This document shows, piece after piece, positions 38,237 to 49,369 of a stretch of 64,000 nucleotides of DNA. Position 1 is the first letter of the stretch; each line of letters starts with the position of its first letter. The notes below the pieces were generated by a model, which made no database searches, had not been told where the DNA came from, and saw nothing but the letters and a program-made list of their open reading frames with translations. This DNA comes from Gilliamella sp. N-G2 (GTDB taxonomy: Bacteria; Pseudomonadota; Gammaproteobacteria; Enterobacterales; Orbaceae): assembly GCF_002142215.1 (NCBI RefSeq), contig NZ_NAST01000002.1:124001-188000 (forward strand). Reading direction: 5' to 3'. The position numbers were made by a program, and so were the translations under genes.

Positions 38237-39628
38237 TTAACTTTTTTTACGCCAAGTTGTGCCGTTAGCACCGTCTTCTAAAATAATATTCATTTGATTG
38301 AGTTTATCTCGTGCCTCATCAGCTAAAGCCCAATTTTTAGTAGCACGAGCATCATTACGTTGTTTAATTAATGCTTCAATTAGTTGTGTTTCACTATCAT
38401 CCTGATTACTACCTTGTAAAAACTTAACCGGATCTTGTTCAAGTAAACCAAGTACAGAAGATAAATAGCGTAACTCAGCAGCAAGTTCATTGGCTAATTG
38501 CATATCATTTTCTGCTTTAGCTTTATTTATTTCTCGAGCTAAGTCAAACAAGGTTGAATATGCTTCTGGAGTATTGAAATCATCATTCATTGCCTGACAA
38601 AATTGTCGATAATAATCACTATCAGGTGTGTTATGTGGATAATTAACATCGGTATCTCGTAAAGCAGTATAAAGTCTTTCTAAAGCGGTTCTAGCTTGCT
38701 TTAAATTTTCCTCACTATAGTTAAGTTGGCTACGATAATGACCTGATAATAAAAAGTAACGCACAGTCTCGGCATCATAATGCTCTAATACATCACGAAT
38801 GGTGAAAAAATTATTAAGTGATTTAGACATCTTCTCTTGGTCAATCATCACCATACCTGAGTGCATCCAGTAATTTACATATTGACCATTATGAGCACAG
38901 GTTGATTGGGCTATTTCATTTTCATGATGTGGGAACATTAAGTCAGAACCGCCACCATGGATATCAAAATGATTGCCTAATTGATGACTATTCATGGCCG
39001 AGCATTCAATATGCCAACCTGGACGGCCTTTACCCCATGGCGAATCCCAACTCGGTTCGTTAGGTTTTGACATTTTCCAAAGCACAAAATCCATAGGATT
39101 ACGTTTTACATCAACGACATCAACTCGAGCGCCTGCTTGTAACTGTTCTAAATTTTGACGTGATAAAATACCGTAGTTAGGATCACTATCAACAGAAAAC
39201 ATGACATCACCATTATCAGCGATATAAGCATGCTCTTTTTTGATTAACTCTTCTACAAGCTCGATAATTTGTGACATATGACGAGTAGCACGAGGCTCTA
39301 CATCAGGACGTTTTATATTTAGTGCGTCAAAATCGGCATACATCTCTTTTAACATGCGATCCGTTAATTCATCACAGGTTTCGCCATTTTCAAGCGCACG
39401 TTTAATGATCTTGTCATCGACATCGGTAATATTACGCACATAAGTCAGATCGTAACCTAAAAAACGTAAATAGCGAGTAACGACATCAAATGCGACAAAA
39501 GTACGACCATGGCCAATGTGGCAAAGATCATAAATGGTAACGCCACAGACATATAGTCCAACTTTATTAGCTGTAATAGGCTGAAATATCTCTTTTTCTC
39601 GAGTTAGTGTATTAAAGATTTTTAACAT
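38237..39628 (-). CDS. cysS: Cysteinyl-tRNA synthetase
   Basis: CysS charges tRNA-Cys and is a class I synthetase. The 463-residue protein has the zinc and HIGH-type motif ([20 protein letters not shown], about 26-45; HIGH variant CHIGHGR), ERFCxxxN-like GWHIECSAM, and KMSKS (KMSKSLNNF near 266). Length equals E. coli CysS (461). It is monocistronic as far as visible. Confidence 0.97.
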   Translation of the reverse strand: MLKIFNTLTREKEIFQPITANKVGLYVCGVTIYDLCHIGHGRTFVAFDVVTRYLRFLGYDLTYVRNITDVDDKIIKRALENGETCDELTDRMLKEMYADFDALNIKRPDVEPRATRHMSQIIELVEELIKKEHAYIADNGDVMFSVDSDPNYGILSRQNLEQLQAGARVDVVDVKRNPMDFVLWKMSKPNEPSWDSPWGKGRPGWHIECSAMNSHQLGNHFDIHGGGSDLMFPHHENEIAQSTCAHNGQYVNYWMHSGMVMIDQEKMSKSLNNFFTIRDVLEHYDAETVRYFLLSGHYRSQLNYSEENLKQARTALERLYTALRDTDVNYPHNTPDSDYYRQFCQAMNDDFNTPEAYSTLFDLAREINKAKAENDMQLANELAAELRYLSSVLGLLEQDPVKFLQGSNQDDSETQLIEALIKQRNDARATKNWALADEARDKLNQMNIILEDGANGTTWRKKS

Positions 39629-39813
39629 TATTGATTACTGCTCATGTCAGATTATGATTAATTGTTAATATAACAAAAATCAGAGTATGGCGGAATGACT
39701 TTTGCTAATCTTAAAGATTAAAAACAGTACAAATAGTGATTGTATTAAGATTGTTTATGGTTTAATCAGTGCAGATTAAAATTGTCAGGAGAAGATTTGA
39801 TTTAATTTGATAT

Positions 39814-39843
39814 AAAATGACGAGTAAGTCTACCCGTCATTTT
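39814..39843 (-). terminator. Terminator after the YeaQ-like gene
   Basis: AAAATGACG (39814-39822) pairs with CGTCATTTT (39835-39843), with a partly paired apical part (GTA/TAC). It lies just after the stop of the minus-strand gene and can act in both directions. Confidence 0.7.
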
Positions 39844-39854
39844 ATGAAGCAATT

Positions 39855-40097
39855 TTATTTTATTAATCGATAAATATAAATCAATAAAATAGCGCCAAGA
39901 ACAGAAATAAATAAACTCGGGAAGTTAAAACCAGTTACACTTCCCCAACCGAAGAATGTACTAATGTAACCACCAACTAATGCACCCGCCACACCAAGTA
40001 GAATGGTTTTAAGCACACCAACTTGTCCTAATGGCATAAAAAACTTAGCAATCCATCCAGCAATTAATCCTAGAATAATCCAGCTTAAAATACCCAT
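39855..40097 (-). CDS. GlsB/YeaQ/YmgE family stress-response membrane protein
   Basis: This 80-residue protein of the transglycosylase-associated family has three hydrophobic, glycine-rich segments: MGILSWIILGLIAGWIAKFF, TILLGVAGALVGGYI and FISVLGAILLIYIYRLIK. E. coli members YeaQ and YmgE are RpoS-dependent stress-induced inner-membrane proteins without a known activity. It stands alone, with GGAAA upstream of ATG. Confidence 0.88.
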   Translation of the reverse strand: MGILSWIILGLIAGWIAKFFMPLGQVGVLKTILLGVAGALVGGYISTFFGWGSVTGFNFPSLFISVLGAILLIYIYRLIK

Positions 40098-40437
40098 GAT
40101 AGTTTCCTTCGTCTAATTAAGTTAAAAGTTACTTTTTGTATAGCTTAAAACATATTGAAGATAAAAATAATCGTCGTGAAAGATATAACTAATTAATAAA
40201 ACGTAAAATTTACAGCTTTAAAAAAATTGTTATCAAAGAAAGAAGAAAAATGATTAATACTTAGAACTGTGTGTAGCCATAGATGTATGTCTAAGTTATT
40301 ACCAACAACCTTTCATACATATTAAGTGTAGTTTACAATTATTTTTTCAAATATTCTAGAAATTTTTAGTACTGCTTAAGTGAAGATTTATATCATCATT
40401 TGCTGGGAGCGATAATATAATCGCTCCCGTTAAGTCG
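40098..40437. other. Intergenic region between the YeaQ-like gene and lysC
   Basis: No ORF or RNA family is recognisable. It holds the promoter of the minus-strand YeaQ-like gene, an imperfect inverted repeat at 40255-40301 (TAATACTTAGA against TCTAAGTTATTA, one extra T) and the lysC hairpin at 40405-40428. Confidence 0.5.
40405..40428 (-). terminator. Hairpin downstream of lysC
   Basis: GGGAGCGAT pairs perfectly with ATCGCTCCC (9 bp, G+C-rich) around AATATA, ten bases after the lysC stop. The minus strand has no T run after it, so it may stabilise the 3' end rather than terminate efficiently. Confidence 0.55.
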
Positions 40438-41799
40438 TTATTCAAAAATAGTTTTGTGTAAAACTTTGATCACATCTTCTGCATCATTACTTCTTGCTAG
40501 TAAGCAAAGATTATGCGTGCTAGCGCCATAACAACATAGACGAATAATGAAATCATCTAAAGCTCCGAAAACTTCTTTCGCAATACCTTTAGTTGTGGTC
40601 AGATTATTACCAATTATAGCAATCAGCGCTAAATCTTCTTCAACTTCGACATGACAAACCGTTGATAACTCATCAAATAACGCTTTAGTTAATAAGCTAT
40701 TGCCATTGGTATTTGTGCCTGTGGTATCAATGGTTAATGCAATGCTGACTTCAGAGGTTGTTACCAAATCGACCGAGATATTGTGTTTAGCCAATATAGT
40801 AAATACATTCGCTAAAAAGCCTTGAGCATGTAGCATATTTAAACTGGTTAAGGTTAATAATGTCTGTTGACGACGAAGTGCTAATGCTCTGAACGAAGGT
40901 AATGATGACTTAATACTATGAGTATTATAGACAATAGTTCCTCCGTCTTGTGGTGCTTTGCTTGAGCCGACAAATACCGGAATATTGCTACGCACAGCTG
41001 GTACTAGTGTTGCTGGATGTAAAACTTTAGCTCCAAAAGTGGCCATTTCAGCGGCTTCGGCAAAGGATATTTCATCAATACGTTTTGCACCAGAGGTAAT
41101 CCGAGGATCAGTGGTATAAATACCAGCAACATCGGTCCAGATATCAATTTGGGTAGCATTTAATGCTTCGCCAAGTAAAGCCGCTGTATAATCGCTTCCA
41201 CCTCGGCCTAAGGTTGTGGTTTTACCTGAACTTTCACTGCCAATAAATCCTTGAGTAACCACGATAGTTTCTGGATTGAGGGATTTTAAATGTGCACAAC
41301 AGAGTTGTTTGATTTCATCAATTTTTGGTACTGCTTTACCAAATTTATCATCGGTTCGCATTACTTTACGGACATCAAACCAAATGGCATTTTTTTGTTG
41401 ATGTTTTAGTATTTCAACAAACAGTTTTGATGACATTATTTCACCATGGCTGACTAATTCATCGGTTAACGCTGGTGAAGTCGCTAAACTTGCGGCTTCA
41501 GATAATGAAGCAATATTGACAATAATTTGGTCGATTTCAGTACGTAAAGCTTGATTTTCAGGTAGATTTTCTAAGATATTATATTGAATTGATTGAATTT
41601 TGGCGATGTGTTTTGCTCTGACATTAGCATCACGGCCTTCAGCTAATGCTACCAGTAAATTGGTTATACCTGCTGAGGCAGATAATACGACTACTTTGAC
41701 ATTAGGATTAGCTAGAACAATATTAGCACTGTTGACCATTGCTGGGTAATCTGCAACGCTAGTACCACCGAATTTAGCAATTATAAATGATGTTTCCAT
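40438..41799 (-). CDS. lysC: Lysine-sensitive aspartokinase III
   Basis: LysC phosphorylates aspartate, the first step to lysine, threonine and methionine. The 453-residue monofunctional protein has the kinase signature KFGGTSVADY (about 9-18), GRGGSDYTA (about 198-206) and two C-terminal ACT domains (about 308-450) that bind lysine. Length matches E. coli LysC (449). No homoserine dehydrogenase domain is fused. Expression is controlled by the lysine riboswitch directly upstream; GAGGA precedes ATG. Confidence 0.96.
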   Translation of the reverse strand: METSFIIAKFGGTSVADYPAMVNSANIVLANPNVKVVVLSASAGITNLLVALAEGRDANVRAKHIAKIQSIQYNILENLPENQALRTEIDQIIVNIASLSEAASLATSPALTDELVSHGEIMSSKLFVEILKHQQKNAIWFDVRKVMRTDDKFGKAVPKIDEIKQLCCAHLKSLNPETIVVTQGFIGSESSGKTTTLGRGGSDYTAALLGEALNATQIDIWTDVAGIYTTDPRITSGAKRIDEISFAEAAEMATFGAKVLHPATLVPAVRSNIPVFVGSSKAPQDGGTIVYNTHSIKSSLPSFRALALRRQQTLLTLTSLNMLHAQGFLANVFTILAKHNISVDLVTTSEVSIALTIDTTGTNTNGNSLLTKALFDELSTVCHVEVEEDLALIAIIGNNLTTTKGIAKEVFGALDDFIIRLCCYGASTHNLCLLARSNDAEDVIKVLHKTIFE

Positions 41800-41876
41800 G
41801 GATTCCTCATATTAAAAATTCTTATTTTTAACAGAGATAGAGCGGGCATGTCCTATTACAGCAAAAAATACATACC

Positions 41877-42040
41877 GTGAAGCGCTCCACCTGTTAGGGT
41901 GACAACCCAAGGGATTCAGCCCTTGTAGCCGATTCAATTGCTTTCTGGAATGACAATCAAACCTCGGCATTACACCCCATTAATCATCTCTTTACGGCTC
42001 CAGTTCCTAAAATGATCTACCTGAGTAATGCGCCTCTTCT
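41877..42040 (-). ncRNA. Lysine riboswitch (L box) of lysC
   Basis: On the minus strand the aptamer runs from GAGGCGC (P1 5' side) to GCGCTTC (P1 3' side). Conserved elements are in order: CAGGTAGA, GGAACTGGAGCCG, AGAGATGA, TGCCGAGG, CGGCTACAAGGGCTGAATCC, TTGTCACC, and AGGTGGAGCGC. They match the class that precedes lysC in E. coli. No strong terminator lies between the aptamer and lysC, so control of translation initiation, as in E. coli, is more likely than attenuation. Confidence 0.93.
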
Positions 42041-42157
42041 TTTGTTTGTAATTTTGGTTACAAAATCAGTGTCATATAGGATTAACGATTTAACCAAGTG
42101 TGTCAATAGTTTAAATATTAAAAAAAATTATTGGTCTGGCTTAAAATAAACTGTTTT

Positions 42158-42616
42158 TTATAAGCTTCGCTCAAATAATTCAATAATAGTTTGATAGAGT
42201 TTCTTAACCGAACAATCTTTAGTCGGAGTGCTAAAAATCGTATCATCGCCGGCAATTGATCCTAAAATCCCTTCAGATTTACCAATTGAATCTAAAAGTC
42301 TAGCAATCAGTTGCGCAGCTCCCGGACTGGTACGAATAACCACCATTGAACTATTGTAATCGATGTCCAATACTAAATTTTTTAAAGGACTACTTGTGGT
42401 TGGTACACTCATTTCGGCTGGTAAGCAATAAACCATTTCAGATTTTGCGTTGCGAGTTCTTACTGCCCCAAATTTGGTTAACATTCTGGATACTTTGGAC
42501 TGATTTATATTATCAAATCCTTGTTCCTGTAAGGCCTGTACGATACCTATCTGAGAACTAAACTTTTCTTGTAATAACATTTCTTTAAAAGTTTTAGTGA
42601 GATCATTTTGTTTCAT
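42158..42616 (-). CDS. argR: Arginine repressor ArgR
   Basis: ArgR is the hexameric arginine-responsive regulator and a cofactor for site-specific recombination at some plasmid sites. The 152-residue protein has an N-terminal winged helix (about 1-70, [21 protein letters not shown]) and a C-terminal arginine-binding domain (about 80-152) with [15 protein letters not shown] and [10 protein letters not shown], where the two Asp contact arginine. It is monocistronic, unlike the linkage to mdh in E. coli. Confidence 0.95.
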   Translation of the reverse strand: MKQNDLTKTFKEMLLQEKFSSQIGIVQALQEQGFDNINQSKVSRMLTKFGAVRTRNAKSEMVYCLPAEMSVPTTSSPLKNLVLDIDYNSSMVVIRTSPGAAQLIARLLDSIGKSEGILGSIAGDDTIFSTPTKDCSVKKLYQTIIELFERSL

Positions 42617-42812
42617 ACTATTCCTTTAAATTAAATTTATGACCAATTACGCCAATAGCGTTTATTAATCGTATTAACTAGTTATCTAAAATTATCTAAT
42701 TATAATCTTAAATAATGTCATTATTGGCCATTAAGGTAATATTGCTATTATCAATCTTACCTGCACGGTTAAAACATTTATTTACATAATTATGCATGAT
42801 GTTTGCATAAAA

Positions 42813-43391
42813 TTAAAGATTAGATTTGCTAGCATTTTTCGGTCGGAAAGCTTGAACAACATGATTATGAGTTTCGATATAAGGGCCATCTAATAAATCA
42901 ATACAGTATGGAACACTGGCGAAGATACCTGTAACAATAGTATTTCCTTGATCATCTTTCACGCCTTCAAGGGTTTCTTTAATTGATTTAGGCCTGCCAG
43001 GTAAGTTTAAAATTAAACATTTTTTTCTAATGACACCGACTTGTCTAGATAAAATTGCTGTAGGAACAAAATGCAAACTAATTTGCCGCATTTGTTCACC
43101 AAAACCTGGCATTAATCGATCAGCAATTGCTAAGGTTGCATTTGGTGTAACATCTCTAATTGCTGGCCCAGTACCGCCTGTGGTTAATATAAGGTGGCAT
43201 TGCAACTTATCTACCAATTCGCATAAAGTTTCTTCAATGATTAGTTGTTCATCAGGAATAATACGTTGTTCAGTAATAAATGGTGTTTTTAAGGCTGTTT
43301 GTAACCATGATAACAATGCTGGAATACCCTCATCTCGATAAATACCTTGTGATGCTCTATCTGATACTGAAACCAAACCAATTTTGATCAT
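42813..43391 (-). CDS. mog: Molybdopterin adenylyltransferase Mog
   Basis: Mog adenylates molybdopterin before molybdate insertion. The 192-residue MoaB/Mog-family protein has VSVSDRASQG (about 7-16), the TTGGTGPA motif (about 70-77) with DVTPNAT, and LPGRPKSIKETLEG, close to E. coli Mog (195). The presence of Mog implies at least one molybdoenzyme in the organism, though none lies in this window. Confidence 0.93.
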   Translation of the reverse strand: MIKIGLVSVSDRASQGIYRDEGIPALLSWLQTALKTPFITEQRIIPDEQLIIEETLCELVDKLQCHLILTTGGTGPAIRDVTPNATLAIADRLMPGFGEQMRQISLHFVPTAILSRQVGVIRKKCLILNLPGRPKSIKETLEGVKDDQGNTIVTGIFASVPYCIDLLDGPYIETHNHVVQAFRPKNASKSNL

Positions 43392-43541
43392 AACCTCTAA
43401 TCCTTAATCTTATATTTATCTAATAATTATATTGTTAGCATTGATAATTGAATTATTCTAAAAATCATAACAATATTGTCGATCGGCTAAACATGATATC
43501 ATATTATATAAATAACAAATTAAGGAATTAGGATTCATTTT

Positions 43542-44480
43542 ATGTCATCAACGCCCGCACTAGAACTTATAGAGCTTAAGAAAATATATAAAAATGGTGT
43601 AGAAGCATTAAAAGGAATTAACTTAACCGTACAAGCAGGGGATTTTTATGCCTTGCTTGGGCCAAATGGTGCAGGAAAATCAACCACCATTGGTATAATT
43701 AGTTCATTAGTTACTAAAACATCAGGTGAAGTTAAAATCTTTGGATATGACTTAGACACCGATGTGGTTAATGCCAAAAGGCAATTAGGGCTTGTCCCTC
43801 AGGAGTTTAATTTTAACCAATTTGAAGAAGTACTCCAGATCGTTACCAATCAAGGTGGTTATTATGGTTTGCCTCGCAAATTAGCCTTACAACGAGCTGA
43901 AAAGTATCTACGTATTTTAGATTTGTGGGATAAAAGACATAGTCGAGCTAATATGTTATCAGGCGGAATGAAAAGACGACTAATGATCGCCAGAGCGCTG
44001 GTTCATGAACCAAAATTATTAATTCTAGATGAGCCTACCGCCGGGGTTGACATAGAATTACGTCGTTCTATGTGGGAATTTCTCCGCAAAATTAATCAAC
44101 AAGGTATTACTATTATATTAACCACTCACTATTTGGAAGAAGCCGAAATGCTCTGCCGTCATATCGGTATTATTCAACATGGAGAATTAATCGCTAACTC
44201 ATCAATGCGTGATCTGCTAGCAAAAAGTCAATCTGAAACAATCATCATTGATTTTGTACCAACAGCTACACCAATCTCTCTTCAAGGTTATCATTATACC
44301 GAGGTCGAATCGGGCATGTTAGAAGTCAGTGTAGATAAACAACATGGATTAAATCAGTTGTTTGAACAACTCAATCAACAAAACATAAAAGTAATTAGTG
44401 TTCGTAATAAAGCTAATCGATTAGAAGAATTATTTGTAGATTTGGTGCGCAATGATACTAAAGGAGCTATTGATGAATAA
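43542..44480 (+). CDS. yadG: ABC transporter ATP-binding protein YadG
   Basis: This 312-residue protein has Walker A GPNGAGKST (about 38-46), the signature LSGGMKRRL (about 143-151), Walker B LLILDEPTAGVD (about 162-173) and the H-loop in TTHYLEEAE. It matches E. coli YadG, of the DRA/ABC-2 group. It would energise the YadH permease encoded next. Substrate is unknown. Confidence 0.9.
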   Translation: MSSTPALELIELKKIYKNGVEALKGINLTVQAGDFYALLGPNGAGKSTTIGIISSLVTKTSGEVKIFGYDLDTDVVNAKRQLGLVPQEFNFNQFEEVLQIVTNQGGYYGLPRKLALQRAEKYLRILDLWDKRHSRANMLSGGMKRRLMIARALVHEPKLLILDEPTAGVDIELRRSMWEFLRKINQQGITIILTTHYLEEAEMLCRHIGIIQHGELIANSSMRDLLAKSQSETIIIDFVPTATPISLQGYHYTEVESGMLEVSVDKQHGLNQLFEQLNQQNIKVISVRNKANRLEELFVDLVRNDTKGAIDE

Positions 44481-45243
44481 TTTATATTGGATTGCCTTAA
44501 AAAGTATTTGGCGTAAAGAAGTTACTCGATTTTTAAGAATTTGGCTGCAAACATTGATTCCTCCTGTTATTACCATGTCACTCTATTTTATTATTTTTGG
44601 TAATCTAATCGGCTCACGTGTTGGTGACATGGGGGGCTTTAATTATATGGCATTTATTGTGCCCGGCCTAATTATGATGTCGGTTATTACCAATTCATAT
44701 ACTAATGTCTGCTCTTCTTTTTTTAGTGCAAAATTCCAACGTAATATTGAGGAAATACTTGTTGCTCCGGTTCCAACTCATATTATTATTTGGGGATATG
44801 TAGGTGGCGGTGTCATGCGTGGCATATTGACAGGTATATTGGTCACAATTGTGTCGTTATTCTTTGTTCGATACCAAGTTTATTCATGGCCATTTGTTAT
44901 TTTTACCTTATTATTAACCTCAATTTTATTTTCCTTAGCCGGCTTGTTAAATGCCGTATTTGCAAAATCATTTGATGATATAAGTATTATTCCTACCTTT
45001 GTATTAACACCGTTAACTTATTTAGGTGGAGTTTTTTATTCAATCACTATGTTACCCACTTTTTGGCAATGGGTTTCTAAACTCAATCCAATTGTCTATA
45101 TGATTAATGGCTTTCGTTATGGTTTTTTAGGCACTAGTGATGTCTCTTTAGTGATCACTTTTTCAATGCTGTTACTTTTTGTGGCTACTTTATATTTTAT
45201 CGCGTGGCGAGTTATTGAAAGTGGAAGAGGGCTTAGGAGTTAG
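44473..45243 (+). CDS. yadH: ABC-2 type transporter permease YadH
   Basis: The permease partner of YadG has six hydrophobic segments and the ABC-2 signature LSLAGLLNAVFAKSFDDIS-like region near 160. The longest ORF begins at 44452, but ATG at 44473 has AAGGAG seven bases upstream and gives MNNLYWIALKSIW, as in E. coli; the gene then overlaps the yadG stop by 8 bases, so translation is coupled. The length is 256 residues, equal to E. coli YadH. Confidence 0.9.
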   Translation: MNNLYWIALKSIWRKEVTRFLRIWLQTLIPPVITMSLYFIIFGNLIGSRVGDMGGFNYMAFIVPGLIMMSVITNSYTNVCSSFFSAKFQRNIEEILVAPVPTHIIIWGYVGGGVMRGILTGILVTIVSLFFVRYQVYSWPFVIFTLLLTSILFSLAGLLNAVFAKSFDDISIIPTFVLTPLTYLGGVFYSITMLPTFWQWVSKLNPIVYMINGFRYGFLGTSDVSLVITFSMLLLFVATLYFIAWRVIESGRGLRS

Positions 45244-45263
45244 ATTAATCTGAATAAAGCTAA

Positions 45264-45285
45264 ACCGCCGACCAATGTCGGCGGT
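45264..45285. terminator. Hairpin between convergent yadH and eda
   Basis: ACCGCCGAC pairs perfectly with GTCGGCGGT (9 bp, G+C-rich) around CAAT. On the minus strand TTTAGCTTTATT follows, which suits eda termination. Confidence 0.7.
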
Positions 45286-45295
45286 AAAGTAAAAC

Positions 45296-45934
45296 CTATT
45301 TTGCACCGGCAACGGCTTCTTTTGCCATTTCAGTAATTTTAGCAAAATCACCTTTAGCAATCGCATCAGTAGGGATAAACCAAGTTCCACCTACACAAAG
45401 GACATTATCAAGTGCTAAATAGTCACGATAGTTTTTCGGATTCACACCACCAGTTGGGCAGAATTTCATATAACCACAAGGACCAGCGAACGCTTTTAAC
45501 GCAGCAACCCCGCCATTTATTTCAGCTGGGAAGAATTTCAATGCTGTTAAGCCATATTCTTGGGCAGTTAATAATTCTGAAATAGTTGCAATCCCAGGAA
45601 TAACCGGCACAGTACCTTCAACTGCTGCTTTTAAAATAGAATCAGTAATACCCGGAGTGATGATAAATTCCACGCCTGCTTCAGTGGCTTGTTTAAGTTG
45701 CTCAACGCTGGTTACTGTACCTGCACCCACTACCGCCTCAGGTACTTCTTTAATAATTTTCTTAATTGCGTCAAGTGCACAAGCTGTTCTTAAAGTGACT
45801 TCAAGTACTTTTACACCGCCAGCAATTAACGCTTTAGCTAAAGGAACTGCATCTTCTAAACGCTCGATAACAATAACCGGTACTACTGGACCCAATGTTA
45901 GAATATCTTCTGCGCTTTTTTTCCAATTTTTCAT
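45296..45934 (-). CDS. eda: KDPG/KHG aldolase
   Basis: Eda cleaves 2-keto-3-deoxy-6-phosphogluconate to pyruvate and glyceraldehyde 3-phosphate, the last step of the Entner-Doudoroff and uronate pathways. The 212-residue TIM barrel has the active-site Glu in KVLEVTLRT (about 42-50) and the Schiff-base Lys in ALKFFPAE (about 132-139), with [14 protein letters not shown] binding phosphate. Length equals E. coli Eda (213). edd is not adjacent, so the gene may serve uronate use; this is inference. Confidence 0.95.
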   Translation of the reverse strand: MKNWKKSAEDILTLGPVVPVIVIERLEDAVPLAKALIAGGVKVLEVTLRTACALDAIKKIIKEVPEAVVGAGTVTSVEQLKQATEAGVEFIITPGITDSILKAAVEGTVPVIPGIATISELLTAQEYGLTALKFFPAEINGGVAALKAFAGPCGYMKFCPTGGVNPKNYRDYLALDNVLCVGGTWFIPTDAIAKGDFAKITEMAKEAVAGAK

Positions 45935-45969
45935 ATGTATTACCTATACTTTATTTACTTCTATACAGC

Positions 45970-45999
45970 AATAAGCCCTCAAACTATAGAGGGCTTATT
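45970..45999. terminator. Hairpin at the accC 3' end
   Basis: AATAAGCCCTC (45970-45980) pairs perfectly over 11 bp with GAGGGCTTATT (45989-45999). The T run lies on the plus strand, overlapping the accC stop, so on the minus strand it would be a weaker terminator between accC and eda. Confidence 0.6.
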
Positions 46000-46000
46000 T

Positions 46001-47347
46001 TTACTCATAAATACCTAGTTTCTTCTCTAGATAGTGAATGTTGGTACCACCTTTTATGAAACCTTCATCATTCAAAATTTCTAGATGAAGTTCAATATTG
46101 GTTTTTATACCATCAATAACCAGTTCTGCTAATGCATTTTTCATGCGAGCAATGGCAACTTCACGAGTTTCACCATAGGCGATTAATTTACCGATCATTG
46201 AATCATAATATGGTGGCACAGTATAACCAGCATATATATGTGATTCCCAACGAATACCAAATCCTCCCGGCGCATGGAAGCGACTAATTTTCCCCGGCGA
46301 AGGCATAAATGTTTTTGGATCTTCGGCATTAATTCGACACTCTATTGCATGACCTTTAATTTTAATATCATTTTGATCAATTGATAAAGGTTGGCCTGCG
46401 GCAATCAAAATTTGCTCACGAATAAGATCAATACCGGTAACCATTTCAGTAACTGGATGTTCTACTTGAATACGGGTATTCATTTCGATGAAATAAAATT
46501 CGCCATTTTCAAATAAAAATTCAAAAGTACCAGCACCACGATACCCGATTTCGATACAGGCATTAACACAACGTTCACCAATGAATTTACGCATTTTTGG
46601 CGTAATACCAACTGCTGGCGCTTCTTCAAGGACTTTTTGGTGACGTCGTTGCATTGAACAATCACGTTCACCCAAATAAACAGCATGACCTTGACCATCA
46701 GACAAAACCTGAATTTCGATATGACGAGGGTTTTCAAGGAATTTTTCCATGTAAACCATGTCATTATTAAATGCAGTTTTGGCTTCAAGCTTAGTCATTT
46801 TGATTGATTGCTCAAGATCTTTTTCTTCTCGAACAATTCGCATGCCGCGACCGCCACCACCACCAGATGCTTTAATAATAACAGGATAACCAATTTTTTT
46901 CGCAATTTGCTTATTGGTCTCCATATTGCTACCCAGTGGACCATCAGAACCTGGAACACAAGGTACACCTGCTTTTTTCATCGCTTCAATAGCAGATACT
47001 TTGTCACCCATTAAGCGAATAGTATCTGGTTTTGGTCCAATAAATATAAAGCCGGAACGTTCAACTTGTTCAGCAAAATCTGCATTTTCTGATAAAAATC
47101 CATATCCAGGATGAATAGCTGCGGTGCCAGTTACTTCGGCGGCAGAGATTAATGCAGGGATATTGAGATAACTTTTGGCAGAAGCTGCTGGACCTATACA
47201 AACGGTTTCGTCTGCAAGTAACACATGTTTCAAATCTTTATCTGCCGAAGAGTGAACAGCGACAGTTTTTATTCCAAGTTCTTTACATGCTCTTAAAATG
47301 CGAAGAGCGATCTCTCCGCGGTTAGCAATAAGAATTTTATCAAGCAT
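46001..47347 (-). CDS. accC: Biotin carboxylase subunit of acetyl-CoA carboxylase
   Basis: AccC carboxylates the biotin on AccB using ATP and bicarbonate. The 448-residue ATP-grasp protein starts [18 protein letters not shown] and has the glycine-rich loop [12 protein letters not shown] (about 159-170), [13 protein letters not shown] and the catalytic [12 protein letters not shown] and [15 protein letters not shown] two codons upstream opens a longer frame, but ATG at 47347 reproduces the E. coli start. It follows accB by 40 bp; the pair is the usual accBC operon. Confidence 0.97.
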   Translation of the reverse strand: MLDKILIANRGEIALRILRACKELGIKTVAVHSSADKDLKHVLLADETVCIGPAASAKSYLNIPALISAAEVTGTAAIHPGYGFLSENADFAEQVERSGFIFIGPKPDTIRLMGDKVSAIEAMKKAGVPCVPGSDGPLGSNMETNKQIAKKIGYPVIIKASGGGGGRGMRIVREEKDLEQSIKMTKLEAKTAFNNDMVYMEKFLENPRHIEIQVLSDGQGHAVYLGERDCSMQRRHQKVLEEAPAVGITPKMRKFIGERCVNACIEIGYRGAGTFEFLFENGEFYFIEMNTRIQVEHPVTEMVTGIDLIREQILIAAGQPLSIDQNDIKIKGHAIECRINAEDPKTFMPSPGKISRFHAPGGFGIRWESHIYAGYTVPPYYDSMIGKLIAYGETREVAIARMKNALAELVIDGIKTNIELHLEILNDEGFIKGGTNIHYLEKKLGIYE

Positions 47348-47387
47348 ATTCAATCTCTTAATCGTTTAAGTTAATAAATAATTCTGA

Positions 47388-47843
47388 TTATTCAATAATG
47401 AATAGCGGTTGATCGAATTCAACTGGTTGACCATTTTCAACTAAAATAGCTTTAATAGTCCCTGCTTTTTCTGATTCAATTTGGTTCATCATTTTCATCG
47501 CTTCAACAATACAAAGCACATCACCAACATTTACAATTTGGCCGACTTCAACAAACGCTTTTGATTCAGGGCTTGGTGTACGATAAAACGTCCCCACCAT
47601 TGGTGATTTAATCGTTGTACCACTATTGGTGTCTGCGATGACTTCTGCCTCAACTGTAGGCGCAACCGCTACTACAGCAGGAGCTGGTTGTGGGATTTGA
47701 ATATTTTGTACTGGAGCGGAGTAGTTTGATGCAGGTATTGAACGACTAATTCGAACTGATTCTTCACCTTCTGAAATTTCAAGCTCAGAAATGCCTGATT
47801 CTTCTACTAGTTCAATTAACTTTTTAATTTTGCGTATATCCAT
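47388..47843 (-). CDS. accB: Biotin carboxyl carrier protein
   Basis: AccB carries the biotin of acetyl-CoA carboxylase in fatty-acid synthesis. The 151-residue protein has an N-terminal helical part ([18 protein letters not shown]), a Pro/Ala-rich flexible linker (about 40-72) and a biotinyl domain with [11 protein letters not shown]; the Lys in AMKM is the biotinylation site (about 117). It is the first gene of accBC. Confidence 0.97.
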   Translation of the reverse strand: MDIRKIKKLIELVEESGISELEISEGEESVRISRSIPASNYSAPVQNIQIPQPAPAVVAVAPTVEAEVIADTNSGTTIKSPMVGTFYRTPSPESKAFVEVGQIVNVGDVLCIVEAMKMMNQIESEKAGTIKAILVENGQPVEFDQPLFIIE

Positions 47844-49259
<1,416 letters not shown>

Positions 49260-49369
49260 CTACGTATAATATTACTAACAAGTAACAAATATTTCATTTT
49301 TCCCGCCGACGTAGTCGGCGAAGTCATATCTTAAAATAGTTAAATTCTAGGTATATAACAGGTAAATAT

